DNA from: Moraxella caviae
GTDB taxonomy: Bacteria > Pseudomonadota > Gammaproteobacteria > Pseudomonadales > Moraxellaceae
Assembly: GCF_002014985.1 (NCBI RefSeq)
Contig: NZ_MUXU01000056.1
Location: 1-64,000 of the forward strand
Length of the DNA: 64,000 nt
Direction of reading: 5' to 3'
The notes beneath the pieces are model-generated. The model worked only from the letters and a program-made list of their open reading frames with translations. It was not told where the DNA came from and did not search any database. Below are positions 53,295 to 62,108 of the stretch, in pieces (positions within the stretch are counted from its first letter, which is position 1; every line of letters begins with the position of its first letter). A program made the translations under genes and the position numbers.

Positions 53295-55460
53295 ATGAGT
53301 AAAATTTCATCACAGCCTAATCACATCATGCCAAAAAACGATTTGCTAAGCAGCTCGTCAAGTCAAAATTCAGCGCACGGCAAACAACCGCTCATTGAAA
53401 TCAAAAATCTGGTGAGAGAGTTTGCTGCTGGCGAAAGCAGCATTCGTGTGCTGCACGGGCTAAATCTGACGCTGCATCAAGGCGAGATGGTCGCCATCAT
53501 TGGTCAATCAGGCTCTGGCAAATCCACCTTGATGAATATCTTGGGCTGCCTTGATAAAGCCACGAGCGGCCACTATCGCATTTATGGGCGTTCGGTGGAC
53601 GACATGAATTCTGAAGAGCTGGCGCAGCTGCGGCGTGAGCATTTCGGCTTTATTTTTCAGCGTTATCACCTGCTGGGCGACATCAATGCGCTGGATAACG
53701 TTACCGTGCCTGCCGTCTATGCTGGCATGGATAATGCGCTGCGAAAGACGCGCGCCAAAGAGCTTTTAACGCAGCTTGGGCTGGGCGAAAAACTTGGCAA
53801 TCGCCCAAATCAGCTGTCAGGCGGTCAGCAGCAGCGTGTTTCCATCGCGCGCGCTTTGATGAATGGCGGCGATATTATCCTAGCGGACGAACCCACAGGC
53901 GCATTAGACAGCGGCTCTGGCAAGGAAGTGATGGCGATTTTGCACCGTCTAAAAGACGCAGGACACACCATCATCATGGTTACACACGACCCAAATCTTG
54001 CCAAACAAGCTGAGCGTGTGATTGAACTCAAAGACGGACACATCATCGCTGATTATTATACGCAAGACAGTACGCAAGACAGCGCGCAAAATTGTGCACA
54101 CAATGCAGACAGTGCAAATGGCGCAAACGATATGGACAAGGCGAAAAATTCTACGCCTGCCAATCACGCTGCGCCACATTCGCACGCCAAAAGCACGCAG
54201 CCACTTGCCAGCTCACAGCAAAATCATCAGCGCAAAAACGCCTTTTTCGGGTTTTTTGACAGGCTTAAAGAAGCCTTTAAAATGTCCATCTACGCCATGC
54301 GCGCGCACAAAATGCGAACGCTTTTAACCATGCTGGGTATCATCATCGGCATTGCGTCTGTGGTGTCGGTCGTGGGACTTGGACAAGGCTCGCAGGCCAA
54401 AATCCTAGAAGGCATCAGCGCACTTGGCACTAATACCATCACCGTCATTGATGGCTATCCATTTGGCGACCCAAGACGGCGCTACGGCTATGACAATCTC
54501 ACCGTTGCCGATGCCGAAGCGGTGGCAGCACAGCCCTACGCCAAATCCGTGAGTCCGCAGGTGGATAAAAGCGTTACCGTGCGCTATAAAAACGTAGAAG
54601 CCAGCGGTGCTGTTAATGGCGTGGGCAAGGACTATCTGTCTGTAACTGGCGAAAAACTTGATATGGGTCAAGGCTTTAGCGAACAAAGCATCAGCACCCT
54701 TGCCCAAGACATCATCATCGACCAAAATGCCTACAAAACCTTTTTTAATGGGCAAGGCAACCCCATCGGACAAGTGCTGCTCGTGGGCAATGTGCCGGGG
54801 CAAGTGGTGGGCGTGTTGTCCGCCAAAAATTCAAGTTTTGGGCGCACCAGCAACTCGCCAAATCTGTACATGCCCTACACCACCGTCATGCACCGTATGC
54901 TTGGCACCAGCCATATTGACCGCTTCGTGGTGCTGATTGATGACGACACGCCATCGGACATTGCCGAAAAAGCCATCAGCGATTTGATTTTATCGCGGCA
55001 CGGCACGGACGATTTTAACATCATGAACACCGATTCCATCAAAGCAACCGTCCAATCCACCACCAATACGATGACGCTTTTGATTTCGTCCATCGCCATC
55101 ATTTCGCTGATTGTCGGCGGCATTGGCGTGATGAACATCATGCTCGTCTCAGTAACTGAGCGCACCAATGAAATCGGCGTACGCATGGCGGTGGGCGCAC
55201 GCCAAAGTGATATTTTGCAGCAGTTTTTGATTGAAGCGATTTTGGTGTGTATTTTGGGCGGCGTGCTGGGGATTTTGGGCGCATTTGCCATCGGCGAAGC
55301 AATTAACCGCTTTGGTGGCGGTGATTTTGCCGTTATTTATTCGCCTGTCTCCATCGTGGCAGCGTTCGTCTGCTCCACGCTGATTGGCGTGATTTTCGGC
55401 TTTTTGCCCGCGCGCAATGCCGCACGTCTTGACCCTGTGGAAGCACTGGCAAGGAATTAG
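53295..55460 (+). CDS. macB: MacB-type ABC transporter (ATPase-permease fusion)
   Basis: A 721-residue mechanotransmission ABC protein that drives export of macrolides, peptides or other periplasmic substrates through MacA and an outer-membrane channel. A 32-residue start precedes the ATPase: Walker A GQSGSGKST, Q-loop FIFQRYHLLG, signature LSGGQQQRV, Walker B IILADEPTGALD. A linker (about 252-320) contains six 12-bp tandem units. The permease has the first helix (MRTLLTMLGIIIGIASVVSV), the large periplasmic domain, and three C-terminal helices ending LDPVEALARN. It is 70 residues longer than E. coli MacB, all from the start and linker. Confidence 0.94.
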   Translation: MSKISSQPNHIMPKNDLLSSSSSQNSAHGKQPLIEIKNLVREFAAGESSIRVLHGLNLTLHQGEMVAIIGQSGSGKSTLMNILGCLDKATSGHYRIYGRSVDDMNSEELAQLRREHFGFIFQRYHLLGDINALDNVTVPAVYAGMDNALRKTRAKELLTQLGLGEKLGNRPNQLSGGQQQRVSIARALMNGGDIILADEPTGALDSGSGKEVMAILHRLKDAGHTIIMVTHDPNLAKQAERVIELKDGHIIADYYTQDSTQDSAQNCAHNADSANGANDMDKAKNSTPANHAAPHSHAKSTQPLASSQQNHQRKNAFFGFFDRLKEAFKMSIYAMRAHKMRTLLTMLGIIIGIASVVSVVGLGQGSQAKILEGISALGTNTITVIDGYPFGDPRRRYGYDNLTVADAEAVAAQPYAKSVSPQVDKSVTVRYKNVEASGAVNGVGKDYLSVTGEKLDMGQGFSEQSISTLAQDIIIDQNAYKTFFNGQGNPIGQVLLVGNVPGQVVGVLSAKNSSFGRTSNSPNLYMPYTTVMHRMLGTSHIDRFVVLIDDDTPSDIAEKAISDLILSRHGTDDFNIMNTDSIKATVQSTTNTMTLLISSIAIISLIVGGIGVMNIMLVSVTERTNEIGVRMAVGARQSDILQQFLIEAILVCILGGVLGILGAFAIGEAINRFGGGDFAVIYSPVSIVAAFVCSTLIGVIFGFLPARNAARLDPVEALARN
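54060..54131 (+). repeat. Six 12-bp tandem units in the macB linker
   Basis: ACGCAAGACAGT twice nearly perfect, then GCGCAAAATTGT, GCACACAATGCA, GACAGTGCAAAT, GGCGCAAACGAT; coding TQDS-TQDS-AQNC-AHNA-DSAN-GAND. Confidence 0.75.
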
Positions 55461-55512
55461 GGTTTATCAATTTACCAAAACCAACCTTGCCAAACATCGT
55501 TTTCACCGCCAC

Positions 55513-55538
55513 AAACGTCAGCTTATGCTGGCGTTTTT
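55513..55538 (+). terminator. Terminator after macB
   Basis: AACGTCAGC TTAT GCTGGCGTT followed by TTTTTA. Confidence 0.8.
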
Positions 55539-55644
55539 TATTGCAACCACATACGATTTATGGCGGTTTTGGGCTAATTTTTTGGCACGTTTTATAAAAT
55601 GCGCAAAATTTTTGCAATTTTTTATAAACTTTCACAAAAACCCC

Positions 55645-55672
55645 TTGCATTTATTCAATTATGCTGTATAAT
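55645..55672 (+). promoter_or_regulatory. Promoter of the first tRNA-Lys gene
   Basis: TTGCAT and TATAAT with a 16-base spacer, 20 bases before the tRNA. Confidence 0.8.
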
Positions 55673-55692
55673 ACGCACCACGTTATAGATAA

Positions 55693-55768
55693 GGGTCGTT
55701 AGCTCAGTTGGTAGAGCAGTTGACTTTTAATCAATTGGTCGCAGGTTCGAATCCTGCACGACCCACCA
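55693..55768 (+). tRNA. tRNA-Lys (TTT)
   Basis: 76-nt cloverleaf: acceptor GGGTCGT / ACGACCC, D-loop AGCTCAGTTGGTAGAGC, anticodon loop CTTTTAA (anticodon TTT), TPsiC GGTTCGAATCC, encoded CCA. Identical to the copy at 55865. Confidence 0.97.
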
Positions 55769-55822
55769 TCATTTATAACGGCAAGCAAATTTGAAAAAAT
55801 TTAAAAATTTTTAAAAAAATGC

Positions 55823-55850
55823 TTGCAATGTTGTGATTATCGTGTATAAT
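55823..55850 (+). promoter_or_regulatory. Promoter of the second tRNA-Lys gene and tRNA-Asn
   Basis: TTGCAA and TATAAT with a 16-base spacer, behind an A/T tract that may act as an UP element. The GTATAATACGCA core is shared with the first promoter. Confidence 0.8.
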
Positions 55851-55864
55851 ACGCAACTCAAATC

Positions 55865-55940
55865 GGGTCGTTAGCTCAGTTGGTAGAGCAGTTGACTTTT
55901 AATCAATTGGTCGCAGGTTCGAATCCTGCACGACCCACCA
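55865..55940 (+). tRNA. tRNA-Lys (TTT), second identical copy
   Basis: Same 76 bases as 55693-55768, with its own promoter. The pair is a tandem duplication of promoter plus tRNA spaced 172 bases, with diverged flanks. Confidence 0.97.
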
Positions 55941-55945
55941 CCGAT

Positions 55946-56021
55946 TCCCCAATAGCTCAGTCGGTAGAGCATCGGACTGTTAATCCGTGTGTCCCTGGTT
56001 CGAGCCCAGGTTGGGGAGCCA
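55946..56021 (+). tRNA. tRNA-Asn (GTT)
   Basis: Acceptor TCCCCAA / TTGGGGA, anticodon loop CTGTTAA (anticodon GTT), GGTTCGAGCCC arm and encoded CCA. It lies five bases after tRNA-Lys and is probably on the same transcript. Confidence 0.97.
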
Positions 56022-56027
56022 TATTCT

Positions 56028-56057
56028 AAAAAGCCTTCCATTTTCGGAAGGCTTTTT
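56028..56057 (+). terminator. Terminator of the tRNA cluster
   Basis: AAAAGCCTTCC ATTTT CGGAAGGCTTTTTT. Confidence 0.88.
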
Positions 56058-56244
56058 TATTTCTGGTCTTTTCTTTTTGGCATTTTGCTTTTAGCCATTT
56101 TCTCTTTTTAGCCGTTTTCTCTTTTAAACCATTCACCCTTTCTTGCCACGCTTGCCGACATTCTTATTGCAAAGTTTTCTCATTTGATGATTTTTTCCAC
56201 TGCAAATGTGCTAAAATACAGCACCTTTGTTATTGAGATTTTGT

Positions 56245-58038
56245 ATGGATTGGTCAGCAGAAATCGTTGCATCCCTTTGGTGGATTTTAAAATGCCTTGC
56301 CATCACCGCCGTGGTCTTTGGCGCAGCCATGTTTGCCCTCATCAAAAGCACCACTTGGGGGCAGCAGTTTTGGTCAATGGCGGCTGGGTTTTTGTCGCCA
56401 AAACGCAGCATCAAACCGTTGTTATTTTTCGTTTTTATCGTAACGTTAACACTGCTGGAAGTGCGCATTAGCCTAATTCATTCAAATTGGTATAATGCCA
56501 TGTACGCGTCTTTGGAAGCCTTTGACCAGCAGGTTTTTTGGCAGCAAATGCTGATTTTTTGCTTCATCGCAGCGGCGGCAGTTACCAATGCGCTTTTGAC
56601 CTATTATGCTGAGCAGCGTTTTAGCATTAACTGGATTGAATGGCTGAATAAAAATCTTTTGGATAAGTGGCTTGCCAACCGCGCCTACTACAAAACTCAG
56701 CAAATTTTCAACGAAGTGGACAACCCCGACCAGCGCATTCAGCAAGACGTACAAGCCTATGTGCGCACGTCTTTATCGCTTGCCACTGGCGTGATTAGCG
56801 CGGTAACGTCCATCATTTCGTTCACGCTGCTTTTGTGGACGCTGTCTGGGCCGATGACGCTTTTGGGCGTGGAAATTCCGCACATGATGGTGTTTTTGGT
56901 CTTTATTTATGTGCTTTTTGCCACCGTGATTGCGTTTTGGCTGGGTCGTCCGCTGATTAACCTAAATTTCGCCAACGAAAAACTCAACGCCAACTACCGC
57001 TATTCCCTAATTCGTGTCAAGGAATATGCCGAAAGCATCGCTTTTTATGCAGGCGAAAAGGCGGAGAAAAACCTTTTGTACCGCCAGTTCAATCACGTCA
57101 TCGGCAATATGTGGGCGATTGTGTTTCGTACGCTCAAATTTTCAGGGTTCAACTTAATCATCACGCAAATTTCGGTGGTGTTTCCGCTGATTATCCAAGT
57201 GGGACGCTATTTTAACAAGCAAATCAATCTGGGCGATTTGATGCAAACCATGCAAGTTTTTAGTCGTTTGCATGGCAATTTGTCCTATTTTCGTAACGTT
57301 TACGACACCTTTGCCGAATATCAAGCCACGCTCAACCGCCTGACAGGCTTTGAAAACGCCATCAAACAAAGCGCTGCCGCAAACGTTACGCAAGTACGCC
57401 ATCATGACAGCGATGTGATTTTTCATGACTTAACCGTCAAATCCCCTGCTGGCAAAACGCTGATTAGCAATCTAAATCTCACCCTACCCCAAGGCAGCCG
57501 CCTGCTGATTCAAGGCAAATCAGGACTTGGTAAGACCACGCTGCTGCGCACGGCGGCAGGTCTTTGGTCGTATTCTGATGGTGCGATTTCTCGCCCTGAT
57601 GATGCGCTGTTTTTATCACAAAAACCGTATTTGCCGCAAGGTCGGCTGTCTGATGCACTGTATTATCCGCAAATCGCGCCAGATGAAAATGACGCTGCCG
57701 CCACAAAGCAGGCGCAGGATTTGCTTGAGCGTGTGCAGCTTGGGCATTTGGCGGCACGCCTGCATGAGCCGAACGATTGGACTCGTGTGCTGTCCTTGGG
57801 TGAGCAGCAGCGTCTGGCATTTGCGCGGCTTTTGCTGCACCGCCCTACGGTGGCGTTTTTGGACGAAGCCAGCGCGAGCCTTGATGAAGGCTTGGAAGAT
57901 GCGATGTATCGCTTGCTTGCGGACGCTTTGCCAAACACCACCATCATCAGCGTGGGACACCGCTCCACTTTGCTTGCGCACCACGAAATACGCCTAGAAA
58001 TCCTAGAAGGACAACAATGGCAAGTGCAAAAGGTGTGA
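56245..58038 (+). CDS. SbmA/YddA-like ABC transporter (membrane and ATPase domains fused)
   Basis: A 597-residue half-transporter of the SbmA/BacA-related ABC_membrane_2 family. About six helices (about 10-330) include SNWYNAMYASLEAFDQQVFWQQ and NPDQRIQQDVQAYVRTSLSL, the family's EAF-like and NPDQRI motifs. The C-terminal ATPase has Walker A GKSGLGKTT, signature LSLGEQQRLAFARLLL and Walker B VAFLDEASASLD. SbmA itself lacks the ATPase; YddA and peroxisomal ABCD-like proteins have it. The substrate is unknown; relatives take up peptides, very-long-chain acyl compounds or cobalamin (Rv1819c). The start at 56245 has only a weak TTGAGA site. Confidence 0.88.
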   Translation: MDWSAEIVASLWWILKCLAITAVVFGAAMFALIKSTTWGQQFWSMAAGFLSPKRSIKPLLFFVFIVTLTLLEVRISLIHSNWYNAMYASLEAFDQQVFWQQMLIFCFIAAAAVTNALLTYYAEQRFSINWIEWLNKNLLDKWLANRAYYKTQQIFNEVDNPDQRIQQDVQAYVRTSLSLATGVISAVTSIISFTLLLWTLSGPMTLLGVEIPHMMVFLVFIYVLFATVIAFWLGRPLINLNFANEKLNANYRYSLIRVKEYAESIAFYAGEKAEKNLLYRQFNHVIGNMWAIVFRTLKFSGFNLIITQISVVFPLIIQVGRYFNKQINLGDLMQTMQVFSRLHGNLSYFRNVYDTFAEYQATLNRLTGFENAIKQSAAANVTQVRHHDSDVIFHDLTVKSPAGKTLISNLNLTLPQGSRLLIQGKSGLGKTTLLRTAAGLWSYSDGAISRPDDALFLSQKPYLPQGRLSDALYYPQIAPDENDAAATKQAQDLLERVQLGHLAARLHEPNDWTRVLSLGEQQRLAFARLLLHRPTVAFLDEASASLDEGLEDAMYRLLADALPNTTIISVGHRSTLLAHHEIRLEILEGQQWQVQKV

Positions 58039-58067
58039 TGGACTAAATCGCAAGTTTTGAATAAAAG

Positions 58068-58122
58068 AAAACCCTGATATTGGTTATTCAGGAATCATAG
58101 CCCGAGCCGTATCAGGGTTTTT
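58068..58122 (+). terminator. Long-loop terminator after the ABC transporter gene
   Basis: AAACCCTGATA and TATCAGGGTTTTT form a perfect 11-bp stem around about 31 bases. Confidence 0.7.
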
Positions 58123-58192
58123 CAAAGGCAGTGTGGCAAATTAAGGTGTGGTGGTCAAATTTGTAAGTCTTAAAATCGGTTTTATGAAGTTC

Positions 58193-58277
58193 GTAAGTTG
58201 GGTTAGCGGTAGCATAACCCAATGTTTTTTTAAGCGAATTTTAGATGTTGGGTTTTCGCTTTACTCACCCAACTTAC
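58193..58277 (+). repeat. Dispersed 85-bp MITE/REPIN-like element, full copy
   Basis: Perfect terminal inverted repeats GTAAGTTGGGT / ACCCAACTTAC, inner TTAGCGGTAGCATAACCCAA and TTGGGTTTTCGC. Same length as the 4080-4164 copy. Confidence 0.75.
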
Positions 58278-58330
58278 TGGCTACAACCCAAAACCACCAT
58301 TCAATCCAAAGCCGCAACCCGCCCCAAAAC

Positions 58331-58361
58331 AAAAAACCAAGCCATCACAGCTTGGTTTTTT
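58331..58361 (-). terminator. Terminator after ddlB
   Basis: AAAAAACCAAGC / GCTTGGTTTTTT perfect stem with a 7-base loop. Confidence 0.88.
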
Positions 58362-58370
58362 ATCCAAAAT

Positions 58371-59279
58371 TTACAGCGTTTGCGCCAAGATTTTTAAGCA
58401 CAAATCGGCAAATTCCACGCCTTTGACTTTAGCTGCCATCGGCACAAGGCTGTGATCGGTCATGCCCGGCACGGTGTTTAGCTCCAGCAAATACAGCTTG
58501 CCGTTTTCGTCTTTTAGAAAATCCACACGCGCCCAGCCCTTGCCGTCTACCGCCGCAAAGGCACGCTTGGCGATGGCGTGCATTTCTTGCTCTTGCTCAG
58601 CGGTCAAATCCGATGGGCATTGATAAGTGGTGTCATCACGCAGGTATTTGGCTTCATAATCGTAAAATTTACCCTTAGGAATGATACGAATGCTCGGCAA
58701 GGCTTCATCGCCCAAAATCGCACACGCATACTCACCGCCAGTGATGGCTTTTTCTGCCAAAATCTCACCGTGGTACTGCTTAAGCGTCGGATAGGCTTTC
58801 GCCAAATCGCCAGCGTTTTCAATCATCATCACGCCCACGCTTGAGCCTTCTGCTGCTGGCTTGGCAAACAGCGGCAAGCCAAATTCACGCTCCACCGCAT
58901 CAAAATCAGTGTCGTCATGCAGCACCACATAAGGCACGTTTGGCAGATTTAATCCTTGCCAAATCAAGCGGTTACGAAATTTATCCATCGCAATGGCGCT
59001 CGCCAACACGCCGCAGCCCGTATAAGGCACGCCAAAACCGTCCAGCACGCCTTGCAAGCTGCCATCTTCACCAAATGTGCCGTGCAAGACGTTGAACACA
59101 CGGTCAAACTCACGCAATTTGCTGATGTCGGTCTCTTTTGGGTCAAAATGATGTGCGTCCACACCCTTTGAAAGCAAGGCTTCTAGCACCGCTTTGCCGC
59201 TGTTTAGCGAAACTTCACGCTCGCTGCTAAAGCCGCCACACACCACGGCAACTTTGCCAAAATTTTTTACATCTGTCAT
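58371..59279 (-). CDS. ddlB: D-alanine-D-alanine ligase
   Basis: ATP-grasp enzyme that makes D-Ala-D-Ala for the peptidoglycan precursor. The 302 residues show VAVVCGGFSSEREVSLNSG at the start, HGTFGEDGSLQGVLDGFGVPYTG, KPAAEGSSVGVMM, and YLLELNTVPGMTDHSLVP with the metal ligands. The start at 59279 (MTDVKNFGKV) follows TTGAGAAAAATT; a TTG start four codons earlier overlaps that site. It is last in the murG-murC-ddlB series, 70 bases after murC, and ends at a strong terminator where ftsQ would normally follow. Confidence 0.95.
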   Translation of the reverse strand: MTDVKNFGKVAVVCGGFSSEREVSLNSGKAVLEALLSKGVDAHHFDPKETDISKLREFDRVFNVLHGTFGEDGSLQGVLDGFGVPYTGCGVLASAIAMDKFRNRLIWQGLNLPNVPYVVLHDDTDFDAVEREFGLPLFAKPAAEGSSVGVMMIENAGDLAKAYPTLKQYHGEILAEKAITGGEYACAILGDEALPSIRIIPKGKFYDYEAKYLRDDTTYQCPSDLTAEQEQEMHAIAKRAFAAVDGKGWARVDFLKDENGKLYLLELNTVPGMTDHSLVPMAAKVKGVEFADLCLKILAQTL

Positions 59280-59349
59280 AATTTTTCTCAATTAAATCAA
59301 TGTGTTAATAAAATCATACGCTGATAAATCACGCCATTAGCGAATCAAA

Positions 59350-60807
59350 TCAGCCCAAATACAAATTGTTATCTCTTAAATCAAGGCAGATTTGCCCCAC
59401 GTTGCCTGCGCCTTGGGTGATGAGCAAATCGCCTGCTTTTAGTACACGCTGCATGGTTGGCGCAAGGTCGTCTTTATCCACCAAAGTCGGCTCAACTTGC
59501 CCACGCAAACGAATACTGCGTGCCAATGCCTTGGTATCTGCGCCCACGATTGGCGCTTCACCTGCGGCATACACATCAAGCAAAAGCAACTCGTCCACCT
59601 GCGACAATACGTCCACAAAATCATCAAAACAATCACGCGTACGGCTGTAGCGGTGCGGCTGGAACATCATCACCAAGCGGCGCTCAGGGTAGCTTTGGCG
59701 TGCGGCTTTCACGGTTGCCAGCACTTCGGTTGGGTGGTGTCCGTAGTCGTCAATCAATAGCACATCACCGCCTTCAAGCGCCACTTGCGCCTGCTTCTCA
59801 AAGCGTCTGCCCACGCCTGCAAATTTCTCAAGCGCACGGATAATCGCCCCATCGTCCACGCCTTCATCGGTAGCAAGCGTGATTGCCGCCAGCGCATTGT
59901 ACACGTTATGCTCGCCGGGGATATTGAGTGTCAGACGCAGCGGTTCACGATCTTTTCTAAGTACGGTAAAGTGCGTTTTTGTGCCTTCTACTTGCAAATC
60001 CACCGCGCGCACGTCATTATGCTCTTTTAGACCAAAAGTCAGCACAGGGCGTGCCACGTCATCAATCATGCCATGCAACACGTCATCATCGCCGCACATC
60101 ACTGCTAAGCCATAAAACGGCATATTTTGTAAAAACTGAATGTAGGCTTGCTTTAATTTTTCAAAGCTGCCTTCATAGGTGTCCATGTGGTCTTCGTCAA
60201 TGTTGGTAACGATTGCTGCCATCGGACGCAATGACAAAAACGATGCGTCTGATTCGTCAGCTTCTGCCACCAAATAGCGTGATTGCCCAAGCGCTGCGTT
60301 CTTGCCAGAAGCGTTGAGCTTGCCGCCGATGACGTAAGTCGGATCAAGTCCAGCTTCGGTCAGCATCATGGTCAGAAGGCTTGTGGTCGTGGTCTTGCCG
60401 TGCGCCCCTGCCACCGCAATGCTATGACGATAACGCATCAGCTCACCCAGCATATCCGCGCGGCGCACCACAGGCAAGCGTGCTTGTAGTGCAGCTTGTA
60501 TTTCTGGGTTGGTTTTGTCAATGGCGGACGACACCACCACCACGTCAGCGTTTTTGATGTTGGCAGAATCATGACCGATAAACACTTCTACGCCAAGGCT
60601 GACCAGACGCTTAGTTACTGCGCTTTCTTTGATGTCTGAACCAGTTACTGCATAGCCTTGGTTGGCAAGCACTTCAGCAATGCCGCACATACCAGCACCG
60701 CCAATCCCCACAAAGTGAATCGTGCTGATGCGGCGCATTTCAGGGATTTCAATCAAGCGTGTTGGCGGTGTTTTTTGTTTTGCGGTCAAATCATGAGCGT
60801 TTTGCAT
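59350..60807 (-). CDS. murC: UDP-N-acetylmuramate-L-alanine ligase
   Basis: Adds L-Ala to UDP-MurNAc in the cytoplasm, 485 residues. [16 protein letters not shown] (32-47) is the nucleotide-sugar domain loop, [15 protein letters not shown] (131-145) the ATP P-loop, then [12 protein letters not shown] and [10 protein letters not shown], and the C-terminal FQPHRYSRT and GAGNVGQI segments. Normal length. TTAGGAAAACTTACC precedes the start. Confidence 0.96.
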   Translation of the reverse strand: MQNAHDLTAKQKTPPTRLIEIPEMRRISTIHFVGIGGAGMCGIAEVLANQGYAVTGSDIKESAVTKRLVSLGVEVFIGHDSANIKNADVVVVSSAIDKTNPEIQAALQARLPVVRRADMLGELMRYRHSIAVAGAHGKTTTTSLLTMMLTEAGLDPTYVIGGKLNASGKNAALGQSRYLVAEADESDASFLSLRPMAAIVTNIDEDHMDTYEGSFEKLKQAYIQFLQNMPFYGLAVMCGDDDVLHGMIDDVARPVLTFGLKEHNDVRAVDLQVEGTKTHFTVLRKDREPLRLTLNIPGEHNVYNALAAITLATDEGVDDGAIIRALEKFAGVGRRFEKQAQVALEGGDVLLIDDYGHHPTEVLATVKAARQSYPERRLVMMFQPHRYSRTRDCFDDFVDVLSQVDELLLLDVYAAGEAPIVGADTKALARSIRLRGQVEPTLVDKDDLAPTMQRVLKAGDLLITQGAGNVGQICLDLRDNNLYLG

Positions 60808-60953
60808 GGTAAGTTTTCCTAAACTATTTTATCAATAAATCATTTTTACTGAAATGATTTATCCCAGTTTTTAATCTTGTTATTGGCTGTATTGGCAAAT
60901 TTTAACGATGACGATTTAATCTTTACCAAATCAATCGTCATTTTGAATCGCCA

Positions 60954-62048
60954 TCAAATCGTTTGCGCCACGATGTCCGCCACCGTCTTAGCAACGTGCG
61001 GCTTAGCCTTCGTGCGTGCGATTTGCGCCATTTTTAGGCATTGGCTGCGATCAAGCGCGGCAAGCGTTTGCGCAAGTTTTTCGCCAGACAGCTCGCTTTG
61101 TGGCAATAAAATCGCCGCGCCGATGTCGGTCAAGGTCTTGGCGTTGGCGGTTTGGTGGTCGTCCACAGCGTGCGGCAATGGCACAAAAATCGCAGGCACG
61201 CCCACGCTTTGGATTTCTGTTACCGTCAAAGCACCCGCTCGGCAAATCACCACGTCTGCCCAGTTCAGTGCCGCTGCCACATCATCAATAAACGGCAAAA
61301 GCTCCACCGTGTGTTTTGCGGTGTCAATGCCTGCTTGCGAATACGCCACCAGCATGTCTTGGTGATTTGCCTTGCCGCACTGATGGCGCACCGACAGCGG
61401 CTGAGCGCTAGATTTTAAAAGCTCAACCACCGCATTATTGATGGCTTGCGCGCCCAAAGAACCGCCCATCACCAGCACTTTTAAAGGCGATGTGTCGTCC
61501 GTACGATAACGCTCTGCTGGCAAAGGCGCATTTTCAATGTCGGCACGCACAGGATTGCCAACCGTTACAAGCCTACTACCAAGCGAGCTTGCCATAAAAT
61601 CAAACGCCCCATCAAAGGCTTGCAGCACTTTATCGGCTTGACGTGCCAGATTTTTATTACTCATGCCGACAATGGCATTTTGCTCGTGAATGATGAGCGG
61701 CACTTTACACAGCTTTGCCGCAAGTCCGCCCGGCGCCGTTACATAACCGCCAAAGCCCACCACCGCATCAATGCGCTCATTTTTAATGACTGCGCGCGCC
61801 GCCAGCACCGCACGAAACAGCATGACGGGCAATTTAAGCAATCTTGCCACGCCATTACCACGCAAACCTTTCATGTCAATGGCATGAAAAGTGTAGCCGT
61901 GCTTTGCCACCAGCTCATTTTCCATGCCGTTTGGCGTACCAAGCCAGTGAATTTTCGCGCCACGAGCCGCCAGCTCATCTGCCACCGCCAGCGCAGGAAA
62001 AACGTGTCCGCCTGTGCCTGCTGCCATCATTAGAATATTTGTTTGCAT
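60954..62048 (-). CDS. murG: UDP-GlcNAc : lipid I GlcNAc transferase
   Basis: Makes lipid II at the inner face of the inner membrane. The 364 residues show AAGTGGHVFPALAVADEL (9-26), the lipid-I contact region GLRGNGVARLLKLP, VVGFGGYVTAPGGLAAKL, HEQNAIVGMSNK, and the UDP-GlcNAc-binding MGGSLGAQAINNAV, CRAGALTVTEI and PLPHAVDDHQTANA. Length is normal. TTGGAACAACC precedes the start. Upstream neighbour is fic, and no ftsW is adjacent. Confidence 0.96.
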   Translation of the reverse strand: MQTNILMMAAGTGGHVFPALAVADELAARGAKIHWLGTPNGMENELVAKHGYTFHAIDMKGLRGNGVARLLKLPVMLFRAVLAARAVIKNERIDAVVGFGGYVTAPGGLAAKLCKVPLIIHEQNAIVGMSNKNLARQADKVLQAFDGAFDFMASSLGSRLVTVGNPVRADIENAPLPAERYRTDDTSPLKVLVMGGSLGAQAINNAVVELLKSSAQPLSVRHQCGKANHQDMLVAYSQAGIDTAKHTVELLPFIDDVAAALNWADVVICRAGALTVTEIQSVGVPAIFVPLPHAVDDHQTANAKTLTDIGAAILLPQSELSGEKLAQTLAALDRSQCLKMAQIARTKAKPHVAKTVADIVAQTI

Positions 62049-62108
62049 GGTTGTTCCAAGGTTTATAATACGTTTAAATTAAAATTTGTCGCTCTAAAAT
62101 GCTTATCA

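Larger units (their letters stand above)
58039..58370. other. Intergenic region between convergent ABC transporter gene and ddlB
   Basis: Holds the ABC gene terminator, a full 85-bp dispersed repeat and the ddlB terminator. No gene is seen. Confidence 0.7.

Noticed and set aside
53295-55460. MtrCDE/RND-type or lipoprotein-release (LolCDE) system
   Set aside because: The ATPase and permease are fused in one protein after a HlyD-type adaptor, which is the MacAB arrangement.
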